Assembly: GCA_902777855.1 (NCBI GenBank)
Contig: CACYVN010000007.1
Location: 62,001 to 126,000, forward strand
DNA from: an uncultured bacterium
Lineage (GTDB): Bacteria > Cyanobacteriota > Vampirovibrionia > Gastranaerophilales > Gastranaerophilaceae
Direction: 5' to 3'
DNA length: 64,000 nucleotides
The position numbers and the translations under genes were made by a program. The notes beneath the pieces are model-generated. The model was not told the DNA's origin. It saw only the letters and a program-made list of their open reading frames with translations, and did not search any database. How positions within the stretch are numbered: position 1 is the stretch's first letter; every line of letters begins with the position of its first letter. Of the stretch, positions 24,363 through 33,355 are shown piece by piece.

Positions 24363-24815
24363 TTATGTTAATGCAAAAGTCATATCTGCTTCGACACAAA
24401 TTTTACCATCAACTGAGCCGACACCGTGAGCTTTGCAAATAGGCCCTTTTAATTTTGTAAGTTCAACGGATATTTCAAATTTGTCTCCCGGTCTTACAAT
24501 ACTTTTGAATCTCGCATTTTCAACACCTGCGTAAAGAGCAAGTTTACCCTGATATTGCGGTAATTTCAGCAAAATTGGGGCTGAGCACTGAGCCATCGCT
24601 TCAAGTTGTAAAACGCCGGGCATAACGGGATTCCCAGGGAAATGTCCCTGGAAAAATTCTTCATTCATTGTTAAATTCTTGTACCCTTTGCAATATTTGC
24701 CCGGTACGCATTCTGTTATTCTGTCTATCAATAAGAATGGGTATCTGTGCGGAAGCATATCCATAATTTGCTGAATATCCATGCTGAATGCTTCTTGAGT
24801 CATTTCTTCTGTCAT
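24363..24815 (-). CDS. fabZ: 3-hydroxyacyl-ACP dehydratase FabZ
   Basis: A 150-residue hot-dog-fold enzyme dehydrating 3-hydroxyacyl-ACP in fatty acid synthesis. DIQQIMDMLPHRYPFLLIDR leads in; the catalytic His lies in FFQGHFPGNPVMPGV and the Glu in LQLEAMAQ. It is last in the lpxD-lpxC-fabZ operon, which links lipid A acyl-donor supply to lipid A synthesis. It starts 20 bases after the lpxC stop. Confidence 0.96.
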   Translation of the reverse strand: MTEEMTQEAFSMDIQQIMDMLPHRYPFLLIDRITECVPGKYCKGYKNLTMNEEFFQGHFPGNPVMPGVLQLEAMAQCSAPILLKLPQYQGKLALYAGVENARFKSIVRPGDKFEISVELTKLKGPICKAHGVGSVDGKICVEADMTFALT

Positions 24816-24835
24816 TTTAATTTATCCTTTCGTGT

Positions 24836-25660
24836 TTATTTTATTTCTACAATTTTATCTTTTAAAATTTTTGCGACTTTAATATGAACTGCATGCCCTG
24901 CTTCTTTTGCAAGAATTTGGCATTTTAAATCAAGCGGATTGATGCCTGTTAAGTATAAATCCCCAACCAAATCAAGTATTTTGTGTTTTAAAGGCTCACA
25001 ATCTGACCTCAAATCAGTTGAATACCCTCCATCATCCATAAACCCGAGAGTATTATCAATATTTGCACCCTGCGCAAATCCTAACATCTGATATTTTCTT
25101 AAATCACGATAAAATCCGAATGTTCTTGCTTCAATAATTTCGTCAGAATTTTTAGGATTATAATTTACAAATCTGCGTTCTTCTTTGGGGTGATCATAAT
25201 TGACCGCATAAGACATAAAAAGTTCTTTGTCGGGAAGGATTATAAGGCTTGTTTTGCCGTTTAAATAATAAACAGGCTCTGTTACTGTATATTTTTTTTC
25301 TTTAGCAAAAAGCGGTTTATCAATTCCGGCTTTTTTAAAGGCTTCCACCCATTGTTTTGAACTCCCGTCTAAAATGGGTACTTCTTCCTCGCTCATGCAA
25401 ATATCAACAGAATCAATATGGCAGAATGCAAGTGCCGCTGTCAGGTGTTCTGTCAGCATTGCTTTTGATTTTTTATTACCTAATACGACACAATGATCTG
25501 TTGCAAGAACATTATCAACATTAGCGCTAAAAGCATCCTGACCTTTGATGTAATATCTGATTTCTCCTGAATTTGACGGGAACAGGGTAACCTCACACGG
25601 CTTGTTTTTCATTAAACCGTTTCCGCTTATTTTAACTTCTTTTTTTAAAGTTATGGTCAT
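24836..25660 (-). CDS. lpxC: UDP-3-O-acyl-N-acetylglucosamine deacetylase LpxC
   Basis: A 274-residue zinc amidase catalysing the committed step of lipid A synthesis. It shows TEHLTAALAFCHIDS (first zinc His), VPILDGSSKQWVEA and SEPLKHKILDLVGDLYLTG-type C-terminal zinc ligands (HKILD). It overlaps nothing but begins five bases after the lpxD stop. Its presence shows a diderm envelope with lipid A. Slightly shorter than the E. coli enzyme, as in cyanobacterial relatives. Confidence 0.95.
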   Translation of the reverse strand: MTITLKKEVKISGNGLMKNKPCEVTLFPSNSGEIRYYIKGQDAFSANVDNVLATDHCVVLGNKKSKAMLTEHLTAALAFCHIDSVDICMSEEEVPILDGSSKQWVEAFKKAGIDKPLFAKEKKYTVTEPVYYLNGKTSLIILPDKELFMSYAVNYDHPKEERRFVNYNPKNSDEIIEARTFGFYRDLRKYQMLGFAQGANIDNTLGFMDDGGYSTDLRSDCEPLKHKILDLVGDLYLTGINPLDLKCQILAKEAGHAVHIKVAKILKDKIVEIK

Positions 25661-25665
25661 TACTA

Positions 25666-26763
25666 CTATTTAGCCTCTTGCTGTGATTCTTCAAATTCTT
25701 TCAATAACGGTTCAAATTTGCGGAATTTTGCAAAAATTTCCTGAGCATCTTTCATTGTTTTGAGTTGTTTGATAAAATCTTTTCTCGGAACAGCAGGAAT
25801 ACCGACAATAATTGATTTTTCAGGGAATGATTTTGTAACCCCTGCTTTTGCTGTGATAATAGTATCAGAACCGATTTCAATGTGGTCTGCAAGACCTGCC
25901 TGCCCTGCGATTACAACTCTGTCACCGATTACGCAGCTTCCTGCAATACCGACCTGAGAAACAATCAAACATCCCTGACCGACTTTGCAGTTATGACCAA
26001 TCATAACAAGGTCATCAATTTTTGTATTATCACCGATTACGGTGTTTTCAATAGTACCTCTGTCAATAGCGGTATTTGCACCGATTTCAACATTGTTACC
26101 GATTACAACTGAACCGATTGACGGAATTTTAAAGATTACCTGATCGGAATTGTCTTTTTTGATTTCGCCGTCTTGTCTTGCATTTTCAATATTATTCGGA
26201 TTTTCGGTTACAAAACTGAACCCGTCAGCACCAAGTGAAACACCGTGATTTAAGATTACATCATTGCCGATTTGTACTCTGTCACCAATGTTTACACCCG
26301 GATGGAAGAAACAGTTGTTACCTATTTTGACGTTGCTTCCGATATAAGAGTTAGCCAAAATTTTTGTATTATCACCTATTACGGCATTTGGAGAAACTAC
26401 AACATTCGGTCCTATGCAGACATTTGCGCCGAGTTTTGCGCTCGGGTCAACAACGGCTGTTGGGTGTACATCTTTATTTACAACCGGCGGAACATAGAAA
26501 AGATTTAACAATTTCATCATTGCAAGTCTTGGTCTTTCAACTTCAATTGTTGTCAAACCGTCAATCTGGACACCTAAAGGTACCAACGCTGCTTTTGCTG
26601 AAGATTTTGCAAGATTAGCAATTTCATCTTCTCCCAATGCAAGAGCAAGAGTATGTTCGTCACTCAACAATGGAGGGGCTATCTGCGTGATTTCCGGGCT
26701 TGCAACCTTTGTTAACATCCCGCCTACGATTTGTGTAATTTCATCTACCGTAAATGATCTCAT
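25666..26763 (-). CDS. lpxD: UDP-3-O-acylglucosamine N-acyltransferase LpxD
   Basis: A 365-residue enzyme with an N-terminal uridine-binding domain and a left-handed beta-helix of hexapeptide repeats ([36 protein letters not shown]). The catalytic His lies in [12 protein letters not shown]. It adds the second hydroxyacyl chain in lipid A synthesis. AAGGAGAAAT fixes the start at MRSFTVDEI. First gene of lpxD-lpxC-fabZ; lpxA is not present here. Confidence 0.95.
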   Translation of the reverse strand: MRSFTVDEITQIVGGMLTKVASPEITQIAPPLLSDEHTLALALGEDEIANLAKSSAKAALVPLGVQIDGLTTIEVERPRLAMMKLLNLFYVPPVVNKDVHPTAVVDPSAKLGANVCIGPNVVVSPNAVIGDNTKILANSYIGSNVKIGNNCFFHPGVNIGDRVQIGNDVILNHGVSLGADGFSFVTENPNNIENARQDGEIKKDNSDQVIFKIPSIGSVVIGNNVEIGANTAIDRGTIENTVIGDNTKIDDLVMIGHNCKVGQGCLIVSQVGIAGSCVIGDRVVIAGQAGLADHIEIGSDTIITAKAGVTKSFPEKSIIVGIPAVPRKDFIKQLKTMKDAQEIFAKFRKFEPLLKEFEESQQEAK

Positions 26764-26882
26764 ATATTTCTCCTTATTTATAATCTCTCTTAAATTCATT
26801 AAAAAATACAATAAGTTGTCATGTCTATTTTACCCGAAAATTATCCCTTATATGCTTTTTATTGCAAATTGTTACAATAAAA

Positions 26883-27932
26883 CTAAATATTCATAACCTT
26901 CAAAATATCTGTAATATCAGATGTTGTCTTTTTGACATCCGCATTTGAATATTTTATCGCATTATCAGGATCTTTCAGACCGTTTCCTGTCAGTATACAA
27001 ACAATTTTAGAACCCTCTTTGACCTGATCTTTAACCTTAATGAGTCCTGCAACAGATGCAGCTGATGCAGGTTCGGCAAGCACACCTTCAGTTGATGCAA
27101 TAAGTTTGTATGCCTTAACAATTTCATCATCGGTTACAAAATTAATCATTCCGTTGCTTTCATCTCTTGCTGCTTCGGCTTTTTCCCAGCTCGCAGGGTT
27201 GCCGATTCGAATAGCCGTTGCAAGAGTTTCCGGATTCATAATTCTTTCGCCTTTTACAATTGCTGCGGCACCTTCTGCTTCAAAACCCATCATTTTCGGT
27301 TTAGCAGGAATTTTACCCAAGTCATAAAATTCTTTATAACCTTTCCAGTATGCAGTGATATTACCAGCGTTCCCGACAGGTATAAAGTGATAATCCGGAG
27401 CCTGTCCTAATGCCTCGCAAATTTCAAACGCTCCTGTTTTTTGCCCCTCTATTCTGTACGGATTAACCGAATTTACAAGAGTAATCGGGTATTTTTCGGC
27501 AATTTCACGAACAACTTCCAATGCTCTGTCAAAATTACCCTGAATTGCAATAATTTCAGCACCATACATCATTGCTTGTGAAAGTTTGCCTAAAGCAATA
27601 TATCCGTCAGGAATAAGCACAAAAGTTTTTAAACCTGCTTTGGCGCCATAGGCCGCAGCAGAAGCCGATGTGTTTCCTGTTGAAGCACAAATAATCGCGC
27701 CTGAACCTGATTCCTTTGCCTTTGTAACTGCCATTGTCATTCCACGGTCTTTAAAACTTCCTGTCGGGTTGCAACCCTCAAATTTTAAATAAATTTCGGC
27801 ATCAAGTCCGATTTTTTTTGCTAAATTATCCGCCTTGATTAGCGGTGTATTGCCTTCGTTTAAGGTCACCACAGGTGTTGAATCACTAACAGGCAAATAT
27901 TGTCTGTATTTGTTAATTAATCCTTGATACAT
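26883..27932 (-). CDS. thrC: Threonine synthase
   Basis: A 349-residue fold-type II PLP enzyme converting O-phosphohomoserine to threonine. The PLP Lys lies in [11 protein letters not shown], with [18 protein letters not shown] and [15 protein letters not shown] phosphate-binding loops. Size and motifs fit the short bacterial (ThrC2) type. AGAGGGGAAGT fixes the start at [11 protein letters not shown]. Monocistronic. Together with asd (41292) it belongs to the aspartate-family pathway. Confidence 0.94.
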   Translation of the reverse strand: MYQGLINKYRQYLPVSDSTPVVTLNEGNTPLIKADNLAKKIGLDAEIYLKFEGCNPTGSFKDRGMTMAVTKAKESGSGAIICASTGNTSASAAAYGAKAGLKTFVLIPDGYIALGKLSQAMMYGAEIIAIQGNFDRALEVVREIAEKYPITLVNSVNPYRIEGQKTGAFEICEALGQAPDYHFIPVGNAGNITAYWKGYKEFYDLGKIPAKPKMMGFEAEGAAAIVKGERIMNPETLATAIRIGNPASWEKAEAARDESNGMINFVTDDEIVKAYKLIASTEGVLAEPASAASVAGLIKVKDQVKEGSKIVCILTGNGLKDPDNAIKYSNADVKKTTSDITDILKVMNI

Positions 27933-27983
27933 ACTTCCCCTCTTTTCTTTTTCCACTATTTTACAACAAAATGACCAAAAATA

Positions 27984-28012
27984 ACAAAAAACCCTGAAAC
28001 TTGTTCAGGGCT
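27984..28012 (-). terminator. Intrinsic terminator of the 28038-28328 gene
   Basis: On the minus strand, the stem CCCTGAA/TTCAGGG with loop CAAGT is followed by TTTTTTGTTATTTTT. Confidence 0.85.
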
Positions 28013-28037
28013 AAACTTTTTATTATCATATATTTCA

Positions 28038-28328
28038 TTAGAAGTGCATATCTATCTTAGACTGTTTACCATTAACTTTTTCGTCTTCCATACGCATCAA
28101 TGAACCTATTGTAAAGTTCTGTGCAACAGTTTTATTGATTTCAAACGCTACATCCCCGTTAAAGACTTCTTCATTTTCTTCAAGGAAATTGAACAGCGGT
28201 TCTGTCGGCGCTTTGATTAAATTTTCAAGAGACTGACCAGCTTGTTGAATTGTTCTTTCAGGAACTTGTATATTGAATCCGAAAGGTTTATATGGTCTGT
28301 TAAAACTGAATTGTGAATTTTCTGCCAT
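28038..28328 (-). CDS. Hypothetical 96-residue protein
   Basis: A small soluble protein starting MAENSQFSFNRPYKPFGF, after GAAAGAGGA. An amphipathic middle (QAGQSLENLIKAP) and acidic stretch (FNFLEENEEVFNGD) follow. No known domain, membrane helix or signal peptide. It has its own terminator and is transcribed away from the Fe-S protein gene. The aromatic-rich N-terminus recalls other small proteins of this window. Confidence 0.6.
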   Translation of the reverse strand: MAENSQFSFNRPYKPFGFNIQVPERTIQQAGQSLENLIKAPTEPLFNFLEENEEVFNGDVAFEINKTVAQNFTIGSLMRMEDEKVNGKQSKIDMHF

Positions 28329-28442
28329 GATATAGTCCTCTTTCAATATTAACTATTTACTCTGTCGGACATGTTTTTAGAAAAGTTTAATGATTTTTAT
28401 TGTTTATTAAAAATTGTTTACAATTCATGTTATTATTTCATT

Positions 28443-29543
28443 ATGAAAACTCTTAAAGATTACGAAAAAGAACTGTCTAAATGCTCAAAATGCGGTCAAT
28501 GTCAGGTTGCCTGCCCTGTGTATAAACTAACAAAAAATGACTGCACCGTAAGCCGAGGGAAGTTTCTTATGCTCCATGGTGTTACACAGGGGGAATTAAA
28601 ACTTTCACAAAACATAAATAAATATCTCGATATGTGTTTAAAATGTGGCAAATGCAGTGATTTTTGCCCTGCGGGAATTGATGTGCTTGAAATTATCACC
28701 TGTGCAAAACACGAATACATGAAAAATACGGTTTTGGGCAAGATTATTAACTTTTTGCAAAGCAGATTGGTGTTTTCTAATATGATTAAGATGATGGCAA
28801 GGATATTTAACCCTCACCCCACCACACCCCATTTAAAAATGGAGAGGGAGAGCACTTTATCTGTTATGTATTTCAAAGGCTGCGTAAATAAGATTCTGTC
28901 AAATACCGATAAACATCTGGGTAAAATTTTTAAAGATAGTGATATTGAAATAATATCGCCCGATTTTGATTGCTGCGGTCTGCCGTTTTTATCTGAAGGA
29001 AACATGGAACGCTTTGAACAAAGCGCAAAAGCTAATATCGAAAAGCTCAACGCAAATTATGACTATCTTGTAACCGACTGTGCAAGTTGTGAAAGCACTC
29101 TGCTTTCTTATAATAAATATTTTGACTGTAATATAACACCGGAAAAACTGCTAAACTGGGGCGATATAATTGCGCTGAAAGGCTTGAAGTTTGAGTTTAA
29201 AAAGCCTGTAAAAGTGACTTTTCACAAGCCGTGCCATTTGAAAAGCGATACTTTTTTTGAAAAAATTATTTCAAATTGCACAAACGCTGAATACGTTAAA
29301 ATGACAGATTATGATGAATGTTGCGGATTTGCGGGAAGTTTTGCACTCAAAAACAGAGAACTTTCAAAAGAAATATCAAAAAACAAGGCAATAAATATTC
29401 AAAATACGGATGCTGATTATGTCATAACTTCTTGTCCTGCGTGTATTTTAGGCTTAAAACAGGGGTTGAAATTGATTAAAAATAAAAAGACAAAAGTAGT
29501 GAGTTTGCTTGAATTTCTTTCGAAAGCAGAAAGAATTTATTAA
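28443..29543 (+). CDS. GlcF/LldE-like iron-sulfur oxidoreductase subunit
   Basis: A 366-residue protein. Two ferredoxin-type 4Fe-4S motifs (CSKCGQCQVACP and CLKCGKCSDFCP) are followed by two CCG domains (DCCGLPFLSEG, ECCGFAGSF). This is the layout of glycolate oxidase subunit GlcF, GlpC and HdrD-type proteins that pass electrons from a flavoprotein dehydrogenase. No flavoprotein gene is adjacent, so the substrate is unknown. Between the Fe-S and CCG domains lies a Pro/His-rich stretch (NPHPTTPHLKMERES) encoded by palindromic GC-rich DNA that looks like an in-frame repeat. No Shine-Dalgarno sequence at the ATG. Confidence 0.85.
   Translation: MKTLKDYEKELSKCSKCGQCQVACPVYKLTKNDCTVSRGKFLMLHGVTQGELKLSQNINKYLDMCLKCGKCSDFCPAGIDVLEIITCAKHEYMKNTVLGKIINFLQSRLVFSNMIKMMARIFNPHPTTPHLKMERESTLSVMYFKGCVNKILSNTDKHLGKIFKDSDIEIISPDFDCCGLPFLSEGNMERFEQSAKANIEKLNANYDYLVTDCASCESTLLSYNKYFDCNITPEKLLNWGDIIALKGLKFEFKKPVKVTFHKPCHLKSDTFFEKIISNCTNAEYVKMTDYDECCGFAGSFALKNRELSKEISKNKAINIQNTDADYVITSCPACILGLKQGLKLIKNKKTKVVSLLEFLSKAERIY
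28809..28852. repeat. Palindromic repeat inside the GlcF-like coding region
   Basis: CCCTC (28811-28815) to GAGGG (28844-28848), with an inner CCATTTAAAAATGG palindrome. Locally C-rich, unlike the surrounding gene, and similar in style to the CCCTC/GAGGG repeats at 10061 and 63657. The reading frame stays open across it. Confidence 0.5.
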
Positions 29544-29603
29544 TTTTTGTTACAAATTCAGTTACCATTGAAATATATAAAGTAGTATATACTTTATATA
29601 TAT

Positions 29604-29736
29604 GAGAGAACATTAAACACACGAGATATTAAGAGAGAGAGATTTACATTCCGTTTAAATAGCAGAGAGAACATTTTAATTCCTATTCCTAATTCCCTAA
29701 CAGATTTTACCCCGCACAAGCGGGGATTTTTTTTTA
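29604..29736 (+). ncRNA. Candidate small RNA A (complementary to RNA B)
   Basis: A 190-base gap with no plausible ORF. A TATACTTTATATATATG block (29588-29604) resembles the -10 side of the shared promoter element. Downstream are two GAGAGAACATT direct repeats (29604, 29665), the 33-base segment 29609-29641 complementary to 42631-42666, and a strong terminator. It could instead be the 3' UTR of the GlcF-like gene. Confidence 0.4.
29708..29736 (+). terminator. Intrinsic terminator
   Basis: CCCCG/CGGGG with loop CACAAG and a run of nine T, oriented on the plus strand. It overlaps the last codon region of the convergent proC. Confidence 0.88.
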
Positions 29737-30522
29737 TTTACCCAATTCATTTGCTTTTTGGGTGGTTTTGTCAATGACATCATAAAAAACTTTTGCACTG
29801 TTGTATTTTTTCATCTCCTGAATCCCGACAAAAGTGCATCCGCCTTTGGTTGCAACATTATCAATCAGAGTTTGGACAGGTGTTTCCCCTCTGTTAAATA
29901 TCATTTGTGCAGAACCTAATGCCGTCTGGGTTGCAAGGGTGAGTGATTTTTCGTATTCAAGTCCGAGTTTTTCGCCAGCACGAGCCATATCTTCTATGAC
30001 CTGATAGAAAAATGCCGGACCTGAACCTGAAATTGCCGTAACAATATCCATTTGTTTTTCGGTCACATCAATACATTTGCCGATAGAAAAAAGCAGGTTT
30101 TCTATAAATTTCACATCTTCATCAGTTGCCTTTGAGCCTGCACAAATCCCGAACATCCCCAGTTTTACAAGTGCGGGAGTGTTTGGCATAATTCTTACTA
30201 CTTTTGCGCTTTTCAAAATATTTTCAATCTTAGCGGTTGTCACTCCTGCACAAATTGAAACAACAAGTTTTTCGGGGGTTATTAAATCTTTAATGCCCTC
30301 CAAAACCTCGACTGCCTGATTCGGTTTTACCGCAATAAAAACAACATCGGATTCACTTGCAAGCTTTTTGTTATCACAGTAAACCTCGATGCCCAGCCGA
30401 GCAGAAGCCGATTGTGCAAATTCTTCATTGATTTCCGAACCGATAACATTGTAGCCCCCTTTAATTGCGCTTATAATTGCACCTGCCATTTTCCCGCATC
30501 CGATAAAACCGATTTTCTTCAT
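29734..30522 (-). CDS. proC: Pyrroline-5-carboxylate reductase
   Basis: A 262-residue NAD(P)H-dependent enzyme for the last step of proline synthesis. N-terminal Rossmann motif IGFIGCGKMAGAII, central RIMPNTPALVKLGM, and the C-terminal dimer signature SGSGPAFFYQVIEDMARAGEKLGL with DNVATKGGCT. Full length. Its start faces rpmH divergently. No proA or proB nearby. Confidence 0.95.
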   Translation of the reverse strand: MKKIGFIGCGKMAGAIISAIKGGYNVIGSEINEEFAQSASARLGIEVYCDNKKLASESDVVFIAVKPNQAVEVLEGIKDLITPEKLVVSICAGVTTAKIENILKSAKVVRIMPNTPALVKLGMFGICAGSKATDEDVKFIENLLFSIGKCIDVTEKQMDIVTAISGSGPAFFYQVIEDMARAGEKLGLEYEKSLTLATQTALGSAQMIFNRGETPVQTLIDNVATKGGCTFVGIQEMKKYNSAKVFYDVIDKTTQKANELGK

Positions 30523-30550
30523 AATATTTAACCATTCCTTTTTTGTTTTG

Positions 30551-30588
30551 TTGACTATTAGTTTTTTTTACTATAACATCTGTATTAT
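30551..30588 (+). promoter_or_regulatory. Candidate promoter of rpmH-rnpA
   Basis: TTGACT (30551-30556) with TATAAC (30572-30577) at a short 15-base spacing, and a second TATTAT box (30583-30588). Either could drive rpmH, which starts at 30617 after AAAGGAAA. Confidence 0.35.
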
Positions 30589-30616
30589 ACGATAAAAATA
30601 GCAAAGGAAATAAAAA

Positions 30617-30769
30617 ATGAAACGTACACTAGAAGGAACTAAAAGAAAAAGACAAAATGTAAGCGGATTCAGAGCAAGAATGTCAACCCCCGGTGGCAGA
30701 GAAGTTTTAAACAGACGCCGTGCAAAAGGTCGTCATAAATTAGCTATCACTGCTAAGGAAAGAGCATAG
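30617..30769 (+). CDS. rpmH: 50S ribosomal protein L34
   Basis: A 50-residue [23 protein letters not shown]..., with the family core [20 protein letters not shown] and KGRHKLAIT. Very basic, normal length. GCAAAGGAAA precedes the ATG. It pairs with rnpA as in most bacteria; dnaA, often upstream, is not here. Confidence 0.95.
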   Translation: MKRTLEGTKRKRQNVSGFRARMSTPGGREVLNRRRAKGRHKLAITAKERA

Positions 30770-30821
30770 TCAAATTGATCCCTCCGGTTTTATGTGAGGG
30801 TAAGTGAGGGTATTGTACAGG

Positions 30822-31175
30822 ATGATTCCAAAACAATATCGTTTAAAAAAAAGAACCGCTTTCAAAGCAACATATAAAGTTAAGCACTCCTCCCATTCGG
30901 GTGGAGTAACTTTGTTTGCGGGGATAGAAAAAAAAGAAGAAACACCTACAAAAGTCGGGTTTGTGGTGAGCAAAAAAGTTCACAAAAGAGCGGTTAAAAG
31001 AAATCGTTTGAAACGCTTAATGAGAGAGAGTTACAGGCAACTTTTAAAAGAAAATAATTTGTATGGTTCGGATAAATATTTGTCTTTGGTTTTTGTCGGC
31101 GGAGAAAATGCGCTTGGCAAAAATTTTGACGAAATCAAAAATGCCGTTAAAATAACATTGGAGAAGTTGCAATGA
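30822..31175 (+). CDS. rnpA: Ribonuclease P protein component
   Basis: A 118-residue basic protein that helps the RNase P RNA bind pre-tRNA. It has the N-terminal LKKRTAFKATYKV, VGFVVSKKVHKRAVKRNRLKRLMRESYR (the RNR motif) and a typical C-terminus. I prefer ATG at 30822 (MIPKQYRLKK), with GAGGG eleven bases upstream, over an in-frame GTG at 30804. It overlaps the next gene by four bases (ATGA), where yidD or yidC usually follows. Confidence 0.93.
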   Translation: MIPKQYRLKKRTAFKATYKVKHSSHSGGVTLFAGIEKKEETPTKVGFVVSKKVHKRAVKRNRLKRLMRESYRQLLKENNLYGSDKYLSLVFVGGENALGKNFDEIKNAVKITLEKLQ

Positions 31176-31726
31176 TTCTTGAAGGCATGTATTTTGAAAA
31201 CGAGATAATGCACTCTGAAACGAGAGTATATCCGCAATTCCCGACAGCAACATCAGGACTTGTTGAGGGTACGGATGCTGTATATCGTTATGGCTTGCGG
31301 GAATCTTCATATCCTACATTGGTTATTGTGGATGAAATTCAGGACGACAGGGGAAATTATATTCCTGCAGGACATTATGAACTTGCTCTGGCGGATGACA
31401 GGCAGTTCTTACTTTTGCTTGAAGCCAAAAAACTTTGGGCAATTATACCTGTTTTTAAGCTTGAGGTTTCAACGGACGAAAAACCGCAAGTTCACGATAA
31501 TAAATCTTTAAAAGCAAAACGAAAAAAAGACAAAGAAATTATGAAAACAAACCGAAAACGTGAACGCAAAGGTATGCCTCCAATTAATGAAGAAGAACAA
31601 ATATACCAAGAAGCCTCTATTGAATACAATAAAGACGGAAAATATTTTTTAATCCGCTACGAAAGAGGAGATGTTAAAGCCTGGGGGGCAATTAAGGCAC
31701 TTGAATTTAAACAAGAACATAAATAA
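31172..31726 (+). CDS. Hypothetical protein coupled to rnpA
   Basis: A 184-residue soluble protein sharing ATGA with the rnpA stop, hence translationally coupled. The N-terminal half appears beta-rich (YPTLVIVDEIQDDRGNYIPAG, LLEAKKLWAIIPVFKLE). The middle is a Lys/Arg-rich helix (KAKRKKDKEIMKTNRKRERKG). The basic helix suggests nucleic-acid or ribosome contact. No family recognised. Its last 20 bases overlap the convergent 32363 gene. Confidence 0.65.
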   Translation: MILEGMYFENEIMHSETRVYPQFPTATSGLVEGTDAVYRYGLRESSYPTLVIVDEIQDDRGNYIPAGHYELALADDRQFLLLLEAKKLWAIIPVFKLEVSTDEKPQVHDNKSLKAKRKKDKEIMKTNRKRERKGMPPINEEEQIYQEASIEYNKDGKYFLIRYERGDVKAWGAIKALEFKQEHK

Positions 31727-32363
31727 GCGTAATTAAAGCAATTACAAAAAATACTCCTACTACTATCCAAAATGGCGGAATCCCCGTTCTTCTGGGAACA
31801 GAATTCATTGATGTAACCTGAGACTTTGGATCCTGTGATTTTTTAGCTGTTTTTTCCTTGGGTTTTTTTTGAGCTTGTTCTTTTGCTTCAAGGTATTTAT
31901 CCGATAAAGATTTTTTTGAAGAACTGCCGGTTATCAAAAGTTCTGTATCATATCTAAGTTTTAAAATATCAGTATTTGCTTTCTGATGAAAAACGGAATA
32001 ATTTAAACCCGCCTCAAAAGCACGTTGTAAACATTCAAGCGCTGTTGTTGCATCTTTTTGAACTTCGCCTGAATGAACAGAAATATTGCCCTGTTTTTTG
32101 AGAAAATACAAATCGTCAATAAATTCTTTTTCCAGTTCATTTGGGTTTGGTTTATCTTTTAAAGTCGAAAGCATCTCATCAAAAGTAACTTCATTTGTGC
32201 GTTTTGAACCCAAAACATTTCGGCACAGGTGTTCGCCAAAGCGTCTTGTCTGTCCCATACATTGTTCAAAAAACTCTCCCCTGTATAGTCTTTCTGCTTC
32301 AAGTACTATTTCAAAAAGATTTTTGTCAATATTTTTTAAATAATCGAAATTTGTTTTAGCCAT
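31707..32363 (-). CDS. DUF4145-like protein with C-terminal membrane anchor
   Basis: A 218-residue protein. The N-terminal helical domain (residues 1-115: LFEIVLEAERLYRGEFFEQCMGQTRRFGEHLC, LYFLKKQGNISVHSGE, ALECLQRAFEAGLNY) has the DUF4145 pattern often fused to restriction or helicase proteins. A Lys-rich linker leads to a single C-terminal helix (about residues 195-217), a tail-anchor arrangement. No restriction genes adjoin. Function unknown. Confidence 0.65.
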   Translation of the reverse strand: MAKTNFDYLKNIDKNLFEIVLEAERLYRGEFFEQCMGQTRRFGEHLCRNVLGSKRTNEVTFDEMLSTLKDKPNPNELEKEFIDDLYFLKKQGNISVHSGEVQKDATTALECLQRAFEAGLNYSVFHQKANTDILKLRYDTELLITGSSSKKSLSDKYLEAKEQAQKKPKEKTAKKSQDPKSQVTSMNSVPRRTGIPPFWIVVGVFFVIALITLIYVLV

Positions 32364-32435
32364 TTGACTAAATTTTATTACAAAAAAGAATTATTTAAAA
32401 TTTATAGTATAATTTATTTAAGAAAAGAGAGCTTT

Positions 32436-33236
32436 ATGTATAACAGAAAAAAAAGTTACAACGGTCTATTAACTTTTGGTATTGTGTCAATTATCGCCGG
32501 TCTCACACTTTTGATATACTGTATTACTTCTTATTCAGAAATCAAGCTTGTAACCGATAAAATTGACTTTGACGAACTTGATAATAATATTCATATATCT
32601 ACATCAGATAAGTATTACAAGCACTTATCAATTTGGGATACCTTAAATCAAAAGCTCGAAAAGAATAAGAATTTGCCTGTGAAAAATATGTCATGCGCTT
32701 ATCTTGATTATGCTCAGCATAATATCAAATCGCTTTATAAACTAATTTACAAAAGTGCAAATGAGGATTCATCACGCAGATCCATTGTAGAGGGAAATAT
32801 AAAATCTCTGTCTGATATGTATGATAATTATAAATCTTGTCGTAAAACTGCTCTGTATAAAGATGAACTTGCTAAAATGCTTGATGAAATAGAAAATTCC
32901 GACGATATTTTTTATCAGGGGAGAATGGAAACATTCATAAACGGTAACAGAGATATAGAAAGAGTAGATGTCGGTTCTGCGATTCCTGATGGAGAAGTTC
33001 AGGACGAAGTTTATCCGCAGTACCGGCATGAGCAGACCCCGGCAACAAAACAAAATGAAGTTTATATTCAGCCGGTTCAGCAACAAGCAAGCGGGCGGGA
33101 AGAACAATTTAAACGAGTTCAGCAGTATATTGAACCAAATAATAACGATAATAAAACCAACAATAACAACAATGGTCGGATATATTACGGAGAAGCGCAA
33201 ACTTTCGGTCTGGATGGTTCACAGAATCAACGATAG
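32436..33236 (+). CDS. Hypothetical membrane-anchored protein with Asn/Gln-rich tail
   Basis: A 266-residue protein starting MYNRKKSYNGLLTFGIV after AAAAGAGAG. One N-terminal helix (residues 9-28) is followed by a helical extracytoplasmic region and a low-complexity C-terminus (QQASGREEQFKRVQQ, then an Asn run with NNNNDNKTNNNNNG). Possibly an envelope or cell-surface protein. No family recognised. Confidence 0.6.
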   Translation: MYNRKKSYNGLLTFGIVSIIAGLTLLIYCITSYSEIKLVTDKIDFDELDNNIHISTSDKYYKHLSIWDTLNQKLEKNKNLPVKNMSCAYLDYAQHNIKSLYKLIYKSANEDSSRRSIVEGNIKSLSDMYDNYKSCRKTALYKDELAKMLDEIENSDDIFYQGRMETFINGNRDIERVDVGSAIPDGEVQDEVYPQYRHEQTPATKQNEVYIQPVQQQASGREEQFKRVQQYIEPNNNDNKTNNNNNGRIYYGEAQTFGLDGSQNQR

Positions 33237-33320
33237 CACCAAGTATTAAGTTTTGTAAAGTGTAAATTATACACTATTACTTGCTTTCCAGCTATGTTGC
33301 AAGAATAAAAATAAATATTG

Positions 33321-33349
33321 TTGACAGAAAATTTTTATCGTGCAATAAT
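33321..33349 (+). promoter_or_regulatory. sigma-70 promoter of candidate ncRNA
   Basis: Perfect TTGACA (33321-33326), 17 bases, AATAAT (33344-33349). No ORF follows before the terminator at 33468. Confidence 0.65.
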
Positions 33350-33355
33350 AATTAC

